Shown: positions 23,098-36,289 of the stretch, in pieces
How positions within the stretch are numbered: the stretch's first letter is position 1
Layout of the letters: each line of letters starts with the position of its first letter
Origin: Bombardia bombarda
Lineage: Eukaryota; Ascomycota; Sordariomycetes; Sordariales; Lasiosphaeriaceae
Direction of reading: 5' to 3'
Assembly (NCBI GenBank): GCA_030512295.1
Contig: JAULSR010000001.1
Location: forward strand, 3,185,001 to 3,249,000
DNA length: 64,000 bases
Translations under genes and position numbers: made by a program
The notes under the pieces: model-generated
Databases searched by the model: none
Seen by the model: the letters and a program-made list of their open reading frames with translations, nothing else
Told to the model about the DNA's origin: nothing

Positions 23098-25996
23098 TTA
23101 TTCTACCCTGATCCACTCTTCCTCGCTTTGCTGCACCCCATCCAGCAGAATATCATCCAGACTCAACTCCTTAGTCGAGGATGGCAGAGCCTTGAGCCTA
23201 CGTTTCTCCGCCTCGGCTACCACGTCAAAGTCGAACTCAAGGCCCAATTCTTCGTTTGGGTCGAAGGAGTGCAAGTCAAGGTCCAGTTCACTCTCTGTGA
23301 TGGCGTTGTAGCTGACCTGGCCGAGCAAGTAATCCACCATATACACATTCTCATCGGCAAGCCGCCTGACCTCGTCCTTCATCTTTGACAGCGCCCTTGC
23401 CACTACACGGAGTTCGACGTCGACCTTGCCCCTATTCGCCGACAACCACGCACCGTGCTTGTCGACCAAGGCCTTGATCCAGAGCAGGCAGAACTCGACG
23501 TGCGGGGATTGCTCCGTCTGAGCAGCCACGTAACGCAGTAGTCTTGCCACGTACACGCCCGGAAACTGCTCCACGACGAGGGCGATATCTGTGTACGGTA
23601 TCGCCTGGAAGACCCGCTGGATCAAGCCGGCCTCGTTTAGCCGGAAAGCCATGACGAGAGCCTTGAGGTAGTCCTTCTCCTGCTGCAATACCGCCAAAGT
23701 TGACGCTGGTGTGATCTCCATATTCAAGTCAAAGGGGTCGAACTGGATCGCATTGTCGATGCTGTAAATCAACAAACCTTCTGTCGAAGCAGCACAGAAT
23801 GCTGTCCCGCTAGGGGAAAATGCCACCCCGTTTACTCTTACTTCCGCCATTTTCCTCCGTGCGGAGGGGTCACCTCGCTTTGAGCCAGGCAGTGACCTGT
23901 CTATCCGATCCTCCATGTCGGAAGCCTCGCCTTGCTCATCAAGGAGTCCGGCGGGGCCCGCCTCGGTGAGAAGCTTGCTGTTCAGGAACTCTTGGGTTCC
24001 AGAAATCGACAGGTTGACACTGACGGTAAACTTCTTGAGAAGCACCATGGTGGTGACGGAGTACAAGCAAATATACTTGCTGTTTCCACCTGCGAGCAAG
24101 CATGTGCCGTCGGTGCTATAACGAATAGTGCTGAAACTCTTGGTGCCTGCTACGTTTGCAGCAGTCCTACGGTCGCTGATTTTGCGACCGCCCGAAACAT
24201 CCCGACGTCCGTCAAGGCCCGCTACTTGCTCAGCTTCCGACACAGCCCAAAATGTCAGCTGGCCATCGAGCGTAGAAATGGCGATTTGCGCCGAGTCGGG
24301 TCTGAACGCGATGTCCAAAACATCAGATTGTAATTGCAGAGGTTCGCTGGTCTGGGTCCTGTTGAAGATGGACCATATCCGAGCTGTCCGATCCCAACTG
24401 CCGCTAACCAACAGACCGCCGTTAGGCGCGAATGCCAGTGATGTGACCGGGCCTTCGTGTCCCGAAAGCTGGTCGAGGAGCTGCCCTGTTTGGACAGACC
24501 AGATGTGAATATCAAACGAGTCCAGCGATCCTGCTGCGACGATTTCGCCGCTGGGATCAACTGCCATGCATGAGAACGATAACCTCTCAGCAGCCGTAAA
24601 GGTTCTGAAGTTTCGGTACCTGATTAAATCCCACGCCCTGATAGATCCGTCCAGACTCGAGGTAAAGAGTACACTGCCCTTTTTCGCGAACTCGCAGGCT
24701 GTTACTCCACTCGTGTGCTCGGTGAAAGTTACTATACAGAACCCAGACTCAATATCCCACACTTTGATTTTGCCGTCGTCCGAGGTTGTGACGATCCGCT
24801 GACCATCTGGAGAATATACCAGCGAGTTCATCGAATCAAAATGGCCCTGCTGCTTCAGGATATAGGACTCGGATTGCCACTCCCATACTAAGAGCTGACC
24901 CAGCTTTGATGCGCCGAATGCCAACCACTCTCCGCTCTTGTTGATTGTTACATAGTCGATTTCGTTCTGGGAGATGCTGAGGGTATGGATCATGTTGAAG
25001 TCGGGCATTTCGTACAGCCCAAACAGGCCGTTGGAAAAGCCAGCCACGAGTAGATTCGACTCGGCATGGAAGGAGGCGCATCGAAGGGTGGCGCTGTTCT
25101 GCATGAAAAAGTGTCGGTTGACAATCCTCCATTGCATATCCGAATCGTCGTCGTCCATCTCGTCTTCTCGGCCCGGTTTGACGGTATACTGCCAGTCGAA
25201 GACAGCACCGTCCTTGCTAACTGTGTAAATCGTCTCCTGGTCCTTGGAGAACCAAGCACCGACCAGCCCCTGTCTGTGTCCTGACAGGACGGTAGGCGTG
25301 AAGCCACCTTCTGGGTTCAAGCTCCATATCCTCGCTGTCAGATCCTTCGAAGCGCTGAGGAAGAATCTGGAATCGTGGGACCACTCGATATGCCGGACAT
25401 CATCGAAGTGTCCGGTATGGGTATGGTGACGTACGAAAGGCGCAAACTCGAGATCACCCTCGGCATTGGAGTCTGGGGTTGAAGGGACGTGCCAGACCTC
25501 GAGCTTCCGGCCAAGTCCAACCACGAAATAGCGTCCCGATGGCGAGAAAGACAGGGCGGTCACGGACAACCTGAAGGAGAAGTGGTACAGAACAACGCGT
25601 CGGGGCACGTTGGTTAAGATTGCTTGGCCATCCTCGTCGATCGAGAGGAGGAGGTTGCCCTGGGGGGTGAGGCCGATCCTGGAGACATTCTTTCGGTGGG
25701 AGAAGGGGAGGGTGTATGATTTGTTACTATTGGCAAAGTCAGCACAACATGCTTCAGGCGGGCAAGCCAATGTGCAGGTAAAGAGGGGTGAGAAGCAGGG
25801 CAGGCGTACTCTACGAGGTTGAAGACAGTGACTCTGTTGCCGACCGGCGAGTATAAATGGGTACCGTCTGGGCTGAATAGGAGATTACCCTGGCAGTAAA
25901 CTGTTCCCAGTAAATTGGAGAACTTGGGAACATAGTTAGTCAAATGTTGCATGTAGGGAGCCAATGGCTATTTCTCACCTTAAAATCGGTCTTCAT
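23098..25996 (-). CDS. pwp2: Pwp2/Utp1, WD40 subunit of the SSU processome (UTP-B)
   Basis: Exons 25996-25979, 25922-25810 and 25726-23098 encode 919 residues, close to yeast Pwp2. The tiny first exon encodes MKTDFK. The second gives FSNLLGTVYCQGNLLFSPDG. The third starts within NLVDNKSYTLPFSHRKN, the usual family sequence. Tandem WD40 repeats follow (for example GQRIVTTSDDGKIKVWD, GSLDSFDIHIWSV and SGSWDRTARIWS). After the propellers comes the Utp12-type C-terminal helical region (ALVMAFRLNEAGLIQRVF; RLLRYVAAQTEQSPHVEFCL). Pwp2 is part of the UTP-B complex that binds the 5' ETS of pre-rRNA with U3 snoRNA in the nucleolus. The protein ends in an acidic tail (LLDGVQQSEEEWIRVE). Confidence 0.96.
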
Positions 25997-26562
25997 GGTC
26001 ACCTCTGGTCCATTTCACAGCCGCTTGTTCGACGCGGGATGCTTCCTTTGCGATGCGACGGCCTACGAGAATACTTCCACTGTAAGTGGGACATGCAGCT
26101 AGGCCTGTGCTTTCCTGCTTCCAAAAATTTCTTGAACTTTTTGGCGGGGCCGGCAAATCCTTTACCCTTTCCGTTCTCGTCCCTAGGTCCAATAAACGGA
26201 ACCTAAACGGCGCTAGCCTCGGCGTCCAAGGGAACCCTGGAAGGTGCATTTCAGTGGAGAGCTGTCACGGCTGGGGAAGGTGGAAAAAAAGGGGATGCCC
26301 CACCCACTTTCTGCCGTTGCCGTTCCTCTTGTGATCCGTGCGCCACGCTGGGCTCTGGCTGGCTGGCCTGGCTGGCCTGGAAATTTGACTCCCCTGAAGC
26401 ACAAGCTCCCGTCCTTTCTCAAACCCCGTTCGTTGTCAACACTACACACTACATCCTGCACCTGCGACTGCTTTTCCCAATTGCACCTATACCCGTCGTT
26501 GTAGCGGACTTCCGATCACTACCCAGACACTCAGCTCGTTGCGACCGACCCAACAGCTCACA
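25997..26562. promoter_or_regulatory. Divergent promoter region, Pwp2 / septin Cdc12
   Basis: 566 bases between two divergent start codons. A tandem of GGCTGGCTGGCCTGG type lies near 26355-26380. No coding frame is credible. Confidence 0.5.
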
Positions 26563-27888
26563 ATGGCCCCCGCCACCACCGCCGAGAGCGCCTCACCGAT
26601 TGGCATTGCCAATCTGCCCAACCAGCGACACAAGATCGTTGCGAAGAGAGGCGCTGCCTTCACCATCATGGTCAGCGACAGCGTCTGCAGCTGATTTGAG
26701 CTTATGCTTACCCATGTTTTTAGGTCGCTGGCGAGTCTGGGCTTGGCAAGACAACATTCATTAACACGCTATTCTCCACCACGATCAAGAACTACGCCGA
26801 CCACAAGCGTCGGCACCAGAAGCAAGTCGACAAGACGGTCGAGATTGAGATCACCAAGGCCGAGTTGGAGGAGAAGTTCTTCAAGGGTATGATGACTTAC
26901 TTAACACTTGTGAAGACAGCTCTGACCAGTGCTTTACTGTAGTTCGCTTGACTGTTATCGATACCCCCGGCTTTGGCGACTATGTGAACAACCGGGACTC
27001 GTGGATGCCCATTATCGAGTTCCTCGACGACCAGCACGAATCCTACATGCTCCAGGAGCAACAGCCACGCCGCCAGGACAAGATTGACCTCCGTGTGCAT
27101 GCCTGCCTGTACTTTATCCGCCCCACTGGCCACACCCTCAAGCCTCTGGATATCGAGGTCATGAAAAGGCTGTGCTCTCGCGTCAACCTTATCCCAGTCA
27201 TTGCCAAGGCGGACACCCTTAGCCCCGCAGACTTGGCCAGATTCAAGGCGAGAGTAAGTGATAATATCGACAAAGTTTGTCTTGCTCGTCGTGCTAACAC
27301 ACGTACCAGATCCGCGCTGTCATTGAGGCCCAGAGCATCAAGATCTACCAGCCACCAATTGAGGAGGATGATGAGGCTGCCGTGCAGCACGCGCGGAGCC
27401 TGATGGCGGCCATGCCGTTTGCCGTCATTGGATCGGAGAAGGACGTCAAGACAAGCGACGGCCGCATCGTCAAGGGCCGTCAATATTCGTGGGGTGTTGC
27501 CGAGGTCGAGAATGAAGACCACTGCGACTTCAAGAAGCTCCGGTCCATCCTGATCCGCACTCACATGCTGGATCTGATCCACACAACCGAGGAGCTTCAC
27601 TACGAGGCGTACCGCGCACAGCAGATGGAGACGCGCAAGTTTGGCGAGGCCCGCCCGAGAAAGCTCGACAACCCCAAGTTCAAGGAGGAGGAGGAGGCCC
27701 TGCGCAAGCGCTTCACCGAGCAGGTCAAGATCGAGGAGCAGCGCTTCCGGCAATGGGAGCAGAAGCTCATTGCCGAGCGTGACCGCCTCAACAAGGATCT
27801 CGAGCAGACTCATGCCCAGATCAAGCAGCTTGAGGGCGAGCTCGAGAACTTGCAGGGCAGCGCCGTCCGCAGCCACGGCCGTCGTTAG
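26563..27888 (+). CDS. cdc12: Septin, Cdc12 group (AspC-like)
   Basis: Exons 26563-26670, 26724-26886, 26943-27253 and 27310-27888 encode 386 residues with all phases closed. Septins are filament-forming GTPases at septa and hyphal tips. The N-terminus GIANLPNQRHKIV matches the Cdc12 group. The G1 P-loop GESGLGKT is at about residues 39-46, G3 is DTPGFGDYVNN and G4 is AKAD (PVIAKADTLSP). The septin-unique element follows with HCDFKKLRSILIRTHM. Residues ~300-380 form a coiled coil rich in Glu/Lys/Arg (FKEEEEALRKRFTEQV; ERDRLNKDLEQTHAQIKQL), used for filament pairing. The intron after exon 1 splits IM from VAGESGLGK, just before the P-loop. Confidence 0.96.
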
Positions 27889-28535
27889 GACCTTACTGCA
27901 GCGCAGTATGCGTTCTTCTCTGGGTTCAGTAGGCATTAATAGTATCTACCCCTTGCTCCCGCCCCAAAAAAGAGACCTACCAGGATGCAGGCGGACACTA
28001 CCAGACTTATCCGCTTGGTAAACAAGGCTTTATGGATATACCCAAGAGCTACGATGCGGTTGGTGGTGGATTTGGTTGGTTGTGTGGCTTTCAGAGGCAG
28101 ATATCCCCCCGCAGCCCATTTTCATTTTTGTTGTTCCCTTCACAGATTATCGACAGCAACAGAAAGGTGCACCTCGAAATCACTGGAAAAAGTAGGAGCT
28201 GAAAGAGGTCCCGTCGAAATATTTGTCTTACTTACCCCCCTTTTTTCTAAAATCCCTTTATTTGTTCTTAGTCACGATGTAATTCAGCCGCCCCCTTTCA
28301 TGATACCAGATAATGAGAAAAGCTGCCACCTTTTCTGAGGAAGCAGAACAGATAGGCCCCCGACGATAGCGGATTGTGACTAGAAATGATTTGCTTTGAA
28401 TTTAATTGCTACAACACAATAATGCTATGGAGAGTGCGCTGCTCGAAAATGGAACGCTTGGGCTGGTTGTTTTTCGAGCGAGACCTTCCGCATGTCCGTT
28501 CCATCGTTTGAATGCCATGCGCATCAAAACTATTC
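27889..28535. other. Convergent 3' intergenic spacer
   Basis: The septin (+) and mitochondrial kinase (-) genes converge here. I see no coding or RNA gene. Confidence 0.55.
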
Positions 28536-30237
28536 CTAAATAGCATCCATGGTTGCCCGCGTCGTCAACTGTTCGTTCTTATTCCCCAGTTTGGAGATCT
28601 GAAGGAAGGCATCCACGCCATACCCCTCTAGACTGTGCAGCGATAAACTACCAGCCCAATATTCAGCATACACCCGGCTCAAAGGCAGGCCCATGCCGAG
28701 TCTCAAGTTAGGAGGCCGGCTTGAAAGCGATGCCAGAGAATTGCCGTAGGTGAGACCAGTATTAATGCTCCCGCCGATAGTATACCCCCCGTTGGCTTCT
28801 TCTCCATCCACCCGGAGCTCTTGCATCGTTGCCGCCATCTTGGGGACTTGCCCCAGGTTCGCTAGCAACTGCTCGCTCGCTGGGCCCTTGCTGAACGACC
28901 ATAAATACGGCAGAATGTCGTGAGGAATCCCCCCTCCCTGGTCTGATATGCGGATGATGACATGCTGCGGGCTTTCGCAGATTGTGACTTCGATGGGCGG
29001 CGGAGGCCGGTTGTTTACATCCTTGTCTTTGCGTCGTTGGTGTTTTTCCACCACCCCCTGCACCGAGTTTCGCAGCAGCTCACCAATGATGTACTCCAGG
29101 TGGCTGAGAATGTATGGGAAGTTGGCGTCAAGGTGGCCGTCAATCTTGATCTCGGGCATTATGACATCGGGCCCGTATGCCTTTTGCGCGATCTCCCGGA
29201 TCGCTTGCCCGCAGCGCTCGACGACCTCTTTTGCCACGCACTTGAGAAATATCTCTCCAATGAACTCGGACTCGGAGAGTTTTGCACCTGGCGAGAACCA
29301 TGGCGCATGGAATGTGTCGGTCAGAGCGAGGTGCTGCTCGGCGATGACACGGCGGGAGATGCGCTGAGGGATTGCACGTTAGTTTTGGGGAAGATGAGAC
29401 GTGAAAGTAGAAATATGAAGGAATGCAAGCCTTACTGATCTCAGGATGGTGTTCATGAACTTGTCCAGTCCCTGAGCATCCATCAATCCGCTGCATTCCA
29501 GAATGCCCATTGCGAGCTTTGGGATAACCGTCAGATGGGCTTTCAATGTGGCGCGAATCGTTTCGCAGAACCGGTCATTGTCCTCGAGCGTCTTGATCTC
29601 CTTGACCTTGCGAAACGTATCGAAGGCATTATAATACAGGTCATACACTTCATTGACATGGGGGTTTGTCACAACGACATATGGCAGTCGCTGCATATCG
29701 CGGATACGATGCGCGATTCTGTGACTCACGGGCCAATATTAGTTCATACGGCACTTCTCTCCCACGTCTGTCGACTGGTGGTGTTGAACTTGCCTTGTTG
29801 GTAGCTCGGTACGCACGTAGTTGGCGGAGCTGATGAGCCTCGACTCTGTCAGGGAGCGGCCAAACACCATGAGCTGACGCAGACTAATAGGCCGCGCTTC
29901 CTTTGCGACCCATCTGCACAACACAACACATGATGGTGAGCCTGGTGGACGCAGGACAGGGGGTTGAGATCAAAAGGGCAGGAGGAGGAGGAGGAGGCGG
30001 AGCGTACTCATCCAAGACGGACACCGGACGCCATTTCGGGCTCTGGGTCTGAGTCTGGCTGTGCAAGCATCGGGTCGCCGTTGTGGCTATTGTTATCGTG
30101 CTCGTCGTTTTTGTCGTGGTTTGGTGCCGTCGTCGCTCCAGGATAGGGAAGTGTCCTCGTGCCACCGTGCCTTGCCCCGCGGCCGTCCGCATCAGCCGGA
30201 CGGGCGCGGTGGCATTGAGCAGCGAGAAGCGCGGCAT
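28536..30237 (-). CDS. Mitochondrial PDK/BCKDK-family protein kinase (Pkp2-like)
   Basis: Histidine-kinase-fold Ser kinase that phosphorylates pyruvate or branched-chain ketoacid dehydrogenase E1-alpha in the mitochondrial matrix. Exons 30237-30008, 29913-29794, 29718-29436 and 29363-28536 encode 486 residues. The intron after exon 2 uses a GC donor (GCAAGT), not GT; the GT nearby gives the wrong frame. The first ~70 residues are Arg/Ser/Thr-rich, as in a mitochondrial presequence. The helical domain contains LRQLMVFGRSLTESRL and RIAHRIRDMQRLPYVV. The ATPase motifs are N-box ELLRNSVQ, G1 DQGGGIP and G2 GMGLPLSRVYAEYWAG. An insert between G1 and G2 (about 60 residues, Gly/Asn-rich) is typical of fungal Pkp2-like proteins. 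Pyruvate versus branched-chain specificity cannot be told from sequence. I take ATG 30237; upstream in-frame codons lack an ATG. Confidence 0.92.
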
Positions 30238-32204
30238 ACCGTCAGTGCCATGCGAGAGGGTCAATGAGAATCGGAAGATGATGGTTAGAAAGGGTCGTCG
30301 TACGACGGTCGCCGCGTGGAAATATGAGCAGGCGCCATAGCTCTTGCTACCTGAGGATCTTAAAAGCGTCCACTACCTACCAACAGTGGGGAGTTGCTGT
30401 GCTGCAACCTACCCCACCCCTCGAGGTGGTTAATAAAGCCGGCCAGGGTCACTTGAACCAGGCGAGCCTTGATTTGCTAAGCAGCGAGGCGACTAAGCAA
30501 ACCAGCTACGTAACACCCAATCCATCCCAGCTGGGGTAGTGCATCTTGAGTTATCCATGATACTGACAGGATGCTCTGATCGTGTCTCGCTGGCCCGCTT
30601 ACATCTTTTTAAACTTCAGTTTGGTAATGCTACGAATTTCGGGCAGTTATAGTTTACCAAATCTGATACGAGTGTTACCAATAAACGATGCGTAGCTTTA
30701 GGTCTAGTTCGTGGCATGGTTATCAATAGGCGCACAAGAGGCTACCTAGATCGGGTTTAAACACGGTTGGAATAGCAGCTAGGTAGGTCAATTACTCGAG
30801 GAAGCCACAGGAAAGGTTGTGGCTTTACACCACAGTGCCTAGCAATGGGGTCCGGTCATCATCATCATTCAAGCTTTGCACTGTTGACACAGTATGGATT
30901 GCGTATTTAGACATCGGTCATAACAATCGGATCCTGGCTTGATGACGTGTGTCTTGAGTTCGCGTCACCTCACTCACCGTCTTGAGTTGAGCGTCTCGTG
31001 CATCTGTGACAGGCTCAACATTAATAACAGTTTTGCCCTCTACTCGTGAGTAACATGGATAGGTGAAAAGATATGTCACCGGCAAACCTGAGCAAGTATT
31101 CCAAAGCACAGCAAAAACGTGATATCGGGGATACACCTTGCTACCTGCCCGAATGATATGGACAATGACACCTACCTTACCTCAGAACCTGCGTTAGAGC
31201 AATTACCACCTATTTGTACAAAGCCTAACTACCTTAGTCTTGTGTTTTTATTTGCCTGCTGAATACCTACAAACAAACCCCTAACTGATATTCGAAGAAA
31301 GAGCGACAATCCGATCGGAGGGGACACAGCATAGGCTCGGCTCATAATAAGGGCAGGGCAGGGCAGGTAGCCTCGAATGCTGAGCACGAGGCTGTTCTGG
31401 TGCAGGAAGACGCGGATTGGTCTTGGCCCCAATCCACGTCATTACGAGGGGTCGAGGGAAAGGGCACGCAATGGCTTTGTTCAGATGTGAAAAAGATGAT
31501 AAGTGATACCTATGACATGCGACTGATTGGCGCTGCGCCTGCTGTGTATGCTATCTTCAGGCGGGTACTCGCTGACAGACCAAGCTTCTAGGTACTTTGG
31601 CCGGGCAGTCACTACTGGGCAGCGTCGCAGTCTAGCCCTCTCGGAACAGGCGCAGGCTTCGGCCGCGCGCTTTGTCAGTGCTGTTTCCTCCACCTGCTTT
31701 GCCAGGCTTCGTTCCCTGCAGACTTCAGCTGCAGTGCCTGTCGGTAGTCCATATTCTTCACAGTATTTGCGATGGTCTAAAGAGTCAGTCCGTCCGTCGC
31801 CATCGACTCCATATTGCGTGTACTGGTTACCTACTTCTCATTCCGAATCCTTGAAAGCCAGGCCTCAAAACAGTTAAAGTACTGCAGGCACTGGAAAGCT
31901 CTGGCAAACTCCGTCCCGCCGAGACCCTGAGGGCAGGAGCTCCTTGGAAAACCCTCCACTGTGTCCCCGTCGTAACGTTTGCTGCCCTGTGCCTTCCTGA
32001 CTGAGCTTGTCGCCCAGAACTACCTACCTTGCCTTGGTGTGAAAATGGTGAGTTGAACCTTTCCTCTGCCTGATCTTCACCTCGCATCTTTTCCCAAGAC
32101 AAGACGCTATTTTTTTTTTTCTACACCACCGGTCCAGCCCCTTGTCCGCCCCCGGTGTCTTCGTCTGTCTACTTCGCATCGTCGCCACTTCCTCGGCCTC
32201 CACG
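30238..32204. promoter_or_regulatory. Divergent intergenic region, PDK-like kinase / USP7
   Basis: Nearly 2 kb with no recognisable gene. TACCTAC/TAGGTAG words occur at about 30370, 30780, 31170 and 32020. A run of 13 T (about 32112-32124) lies in the probable USP7 leader. Confidence 0.45.
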
Positions 32205-35200
32205 ATGGGCGCCGTCAACATCACTACCCCGCCAAGTCCAACTGCGGAATTCGCTAATCTAACTATTCTCGAGGATGACCACAATCCCCAAGCTCCCTCA
32301 CCAAATGCCATGATGATAGATGCGCCTGAGGAGCATGTCGTCGAGCCGAATGGCACCGACATCGACGATGTCGCCATCATCAACCCCGATAGCATGGAGA
32401 CTGTCATCGAACCACCCCGTGCAAATGACTGTCAGTCTACCACCGCTTCGCCCCTCCGTCCTGCCCCGCTGACTCTCGCTTAGATGAGGCAATGAAGGAG
32501 ACCGTCCTCCCGCCCTTGATTGAGCAACCACGGATTCTCGAAGACCAGGTTCACACATGGTCGGTTCAGAATTGGCAGTCCTTGGCTAATAAAGAGCATG
32601 GCCCCGTGTTCGAGGCCGGTGGATTTCCATGGTCAGTAACCATTGCCCCCTTTTCAGAACTTTGTCGCGTCGGAGCCAAGTACTTACATATCTATAGGCG
32701 GATTCTCCTTTTCCCACGCGGAAACAACGTCGACCAGTGCTCGATATACCTCGAACACGGATTCGAAGCGAGCAATGCCGTTCCCGAGGACTTCAGCTGT
32801 TGCGTTCAGTTTGCCCTTGTGCTCTGGAACCCCAACGACCCGTCCATCTACTTCCACCATGCTGCACACCACCGCTTCACCAAGGAAGAAAGCGACTGGG
32901 GGTTTACGAGATTTTTAGAAGTTCGGAAGATGTTCAACGTGGTCTGGGAGAACTTCGATCGGCCGATCATCGAGAACGACGCCGCCAACATCACCGCATA
33001 CGTCAGAATCGTCGAAGACGAGACAGGCGTTTTATGGCATAACTTCAATAATTATGACTCCAAGAAGGAGACAGGATACGTCGGGCTCAAGAACCAAGGC
33101 GCCACCTGCTATCTGAACTCGCTTTTACAGTCGCTCTACTTCACCAATGCATTCCGCAAGGTAAGTCGATCGAAACCGACCCCAGTGTTCGGCCAATGCT
33201 AACGACTTGCTAGGCCATATACCATATCCCAACACAAGAGGACGAGAGCATGAATAACAGCGCATACACATTGCAGCGGCTCTTTTATCAACTACAGACT
33301 TCAAATGCAGCTGTGGGAACCAACGAGCTAACCAAATCCTTTGGTTGGGAGACACGCCACATCTTTGAGCAGCAGGATGTCCAAGAGTTGTCCCGGAAAC
33401 TTATGGAACGAATGGAGGAAAAGATGAAGGGCACACCCTACGAAAAGGTGCTACAGCAGATGTTCAGCGGCAAGATCAAGACGTATATCTCATGCATTAA
33501 CGTACCCTATGAGTCGAGTCGCATCGAAGATTTTTGGGACGTTCAGCTCAACGTGAGCGGGAATCAGAATCTGCTGGAGAGCTTCCAGGATTATATCCAG
33601 GTGGAAAAGCTGGATGGCGAGAACCAGTATTTCGCCGGAGAGCAATACAAATTGCAAGATGCCAACAAAGGCGTCATCTTCCAGAGCTTTCCAGACGTCT
33701 TGCATCTCCAGCTCAAACGATTCGAATATGATATTCAACGCGACACCATGATGAAGATCAATGATCGATACGAATTCCCGGAAGAGTTCGATGCCGGTCT
33801 ATATCTAGACAAGGACGCCGATAAGTCGGAATCTTGGGAGTACCAACTTCATGGCGTACTGGTGCATAGCGGGGACCTTAACACGGGACATTACTATGCA
33901 TTTTTGAAGCCAAACAAGGAAGGCTGGTGGTACAAGTATGACGACGACAAGGTTACCAAGGCCACTAAGCGTGAAGTTCTTGAGGATAACTTCGGTGGTC
34001 CCTTCCGGACGCCCAACGGTGTACGAGCTCTTAATTCGAAAAAGGCACCACTCATGCGACCTAACAGCGCATACATGCTTGTCTACATCCGCAAGTGCAA
34101 ACTTGATAAGATACTCACCCCGGTCACGGCTGAAGACACTCCATACCATCTCCGTAAGAATACTTGAACAAAATGCTTACCTGACAGGCCACACGCTAAT
34201 GCATCACAGAGAAAAGATTTGAGGAGGAAACGGCTGCTCGTGAGGCAAGACGGAAGGAGCGGGAAGAGCAGCATCTCTACCTTGGTGTCAAGGTCATCAC
34301 CGAATCGACGTTCCAAAACCATGAGGGCACCGACCTTACCCTCTTCGAAGCAAATCCCGATGAGGAACCGGCAGCACCACGGTCCTACCGCCTTCTTCGT
34401 GTCGCAACAATGGCAGATCTTGTCAGCTATATTGCAGCAGATATTGAGCAGGATCCAAGGCACATCAGGCTGTGGATCATGGTCAATCGCCAAAATAAGA
34501 CAATTCGGCCGGATCAGCCCGTGATGGACCTGCGCCCCACCGTCGAGGAGACCTATAACAGGGCAGCTGCTCATCGGGACCAGGCATTGCGCGTGTGGGC
34601 TGAGGTGGCTGAGGAAATCGGTCCTGACGGGGAAGCTATTTGGCCGACATACCAGGGGCAGTCCAATGGGGTCATTGTGAAAAATGATCTTATCCTTCTG
34701 TTTCTCAAGTGGTTTGACATTGAATCACAAACTCTGAGGGGAGTGGGACACGTCTACATCAGCAAAGAAAAGAAGGTCGAAGATCTGATTCCCACCATTC
34801 TCAAGAAAATGGGCTGGGGCGAGAAGTTGTCAAACGACGAGAAGATACAGCTCTGGGAGGTGAGACAATTGAGAAGATGTCGTTATGTCGTCGTGTGCTG
34901 ACTATTTCACAGGAAATCAAACCTAACATGATCGAAGTACTGAAAGCGAAGCAAACTCTCAAAGCTGCAGAGCTTCAAGATGGAGACATCGTCTGCTTCC
35001 AGCGCATGCATGAGCGAAAGTCGAGAATTGGACTGGGAGAGGCGAAGGCCTCTGAGGAACCGTAAGTGACACAAATCGAGCTCCATCCTTCGTATCATGA
35101 ACGATGTTACTGACTCGATTTCGAAGGAACAAAAGCTCGGACCGATTTGAAGATGCCAGGGAATATTACGATTTTCTGCTGAACAAGAAAACAGTCAAGT

Positions 35201-36289
35201 TTCATGCTCACCCTCAGAAATCCGATGCGGAGAAATTCCCAGCCTTTGAGATGGTTCTTAACTCTAAGATGAGCTATGATAGGCTATCAGAAAAGATCGG
35301 CGAGCGATTGGGGGTAGAACCAACACACTTGCGGTTCTACACTGTAAATGGCAGTTCGGGGAATCCAAGGACGGCTGTTAAGCGAGGCCAGAACCAGGCG
35401 CTACACATCATTCTCAACCCAACCGGGTATGGACAACTGAACATGAACCAGCGGAACGACGCCTTGTACTTTGAGGTATTGGACATGACTCTTGCCGAGC
35501 TGGACACCAAGAAGTGCATCAAGGTCACTGTACTCAGTGAGGGCATGACAAAAGAGGTGAGTTGATGCGTTAGATCTGATGAAGGCATGAGCTAATTGAG
35601 ACGTAATGCAGGAGCAATTTGATGTGTTGGTTAGTAAGGCCGGCCAAGTACGAGATCTCATTGAAGGGTTGATCAGGAAGGCGAGAATCCCCAGTGAAGA
35701 AGAGGGGGGCAAGATTCGACTTTATGAGACCAGCAACCACAAATTCTTCAGGGAGCTGGACAGGCTATATCCCGTGATCAGCATCAACGACTATACGACG
35801 GTTGTTGCGGAGCGGATACCAGAGGAGGAGCTGAACTTGAAGGAGGAAGACCAGCAATTCATCTCGGTCTTCCACTTCCAAGGTGAACCCAGCAGGGCTC
35901 ATGGAATGCCGTTCAAATTCCTAGTAGTAGAGGTGAGGGGTGCAGAGATTTTGGACAATGGAGGACAAGATGCTAATCATTCAAACAGGGAGAGAAGTTC
36001 TCAGAGACCAAGAAGCGACTTGAGAAGCGGACAGGACTCAAAGGCAAGAGTTTTGAAAAGATCAAGTTTGCTGTGGTCAGAAGAGCACAGTACTCAAGAC
36101 CGCAGTATCTGACCGATGGTAAGAAGAAATATCATTTGTTTGTACGTGAGGGTTTGTTAAGCTAACGAAGAATTAGATGAGATTTTGTGGGAGGTGGCGC
36201 CAAGTCCAGACGACTTCCTCGGACTGGACCATGTTGACCGAACAAGAACTTTGCGAAATGGTGTTGGAGACTTGTTTCTGAAGGGTTAA
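32205..36289 (+). CDS. ubp15: Ubiquitin hydrolase USP7/Ubp15 (MATH-USP-Ubl)
   Basis: Ten exons: 32205-32430, 32484-32631, 32698-33160, 33214-34153, 34210-34859, 34913-35061, 35127-35556, 35612-35932, 35989-36118 and 36177-36289. All phases close, giving 1189 residues. After a disordered leader comes a MATH domain (about 100-230; TWSVQNWQSL, FPWRILLFPRG), which binds substrates. The USP domain begins with the Cys box YVGLKNQGATCYLNSLLQ (nucleophile near residue 262) and carries the His box HSGDLNTGHYYAFLKP (His near 505). The C-terminal half is the ICP0-binding/Ubl array typical of USP7, with LYLGVKVITE, IKLWIMVNRQNK-type and WEVAPSPDDFLGLDHVDR near the end. USP7 orthologues deubiquitinate nuclear and endocytic substrates; Ubp15 in yeast acts on Cdc25/peroxisome and cell-cycle targets. 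No catalytic residue is missing. Confidence 0.96.
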
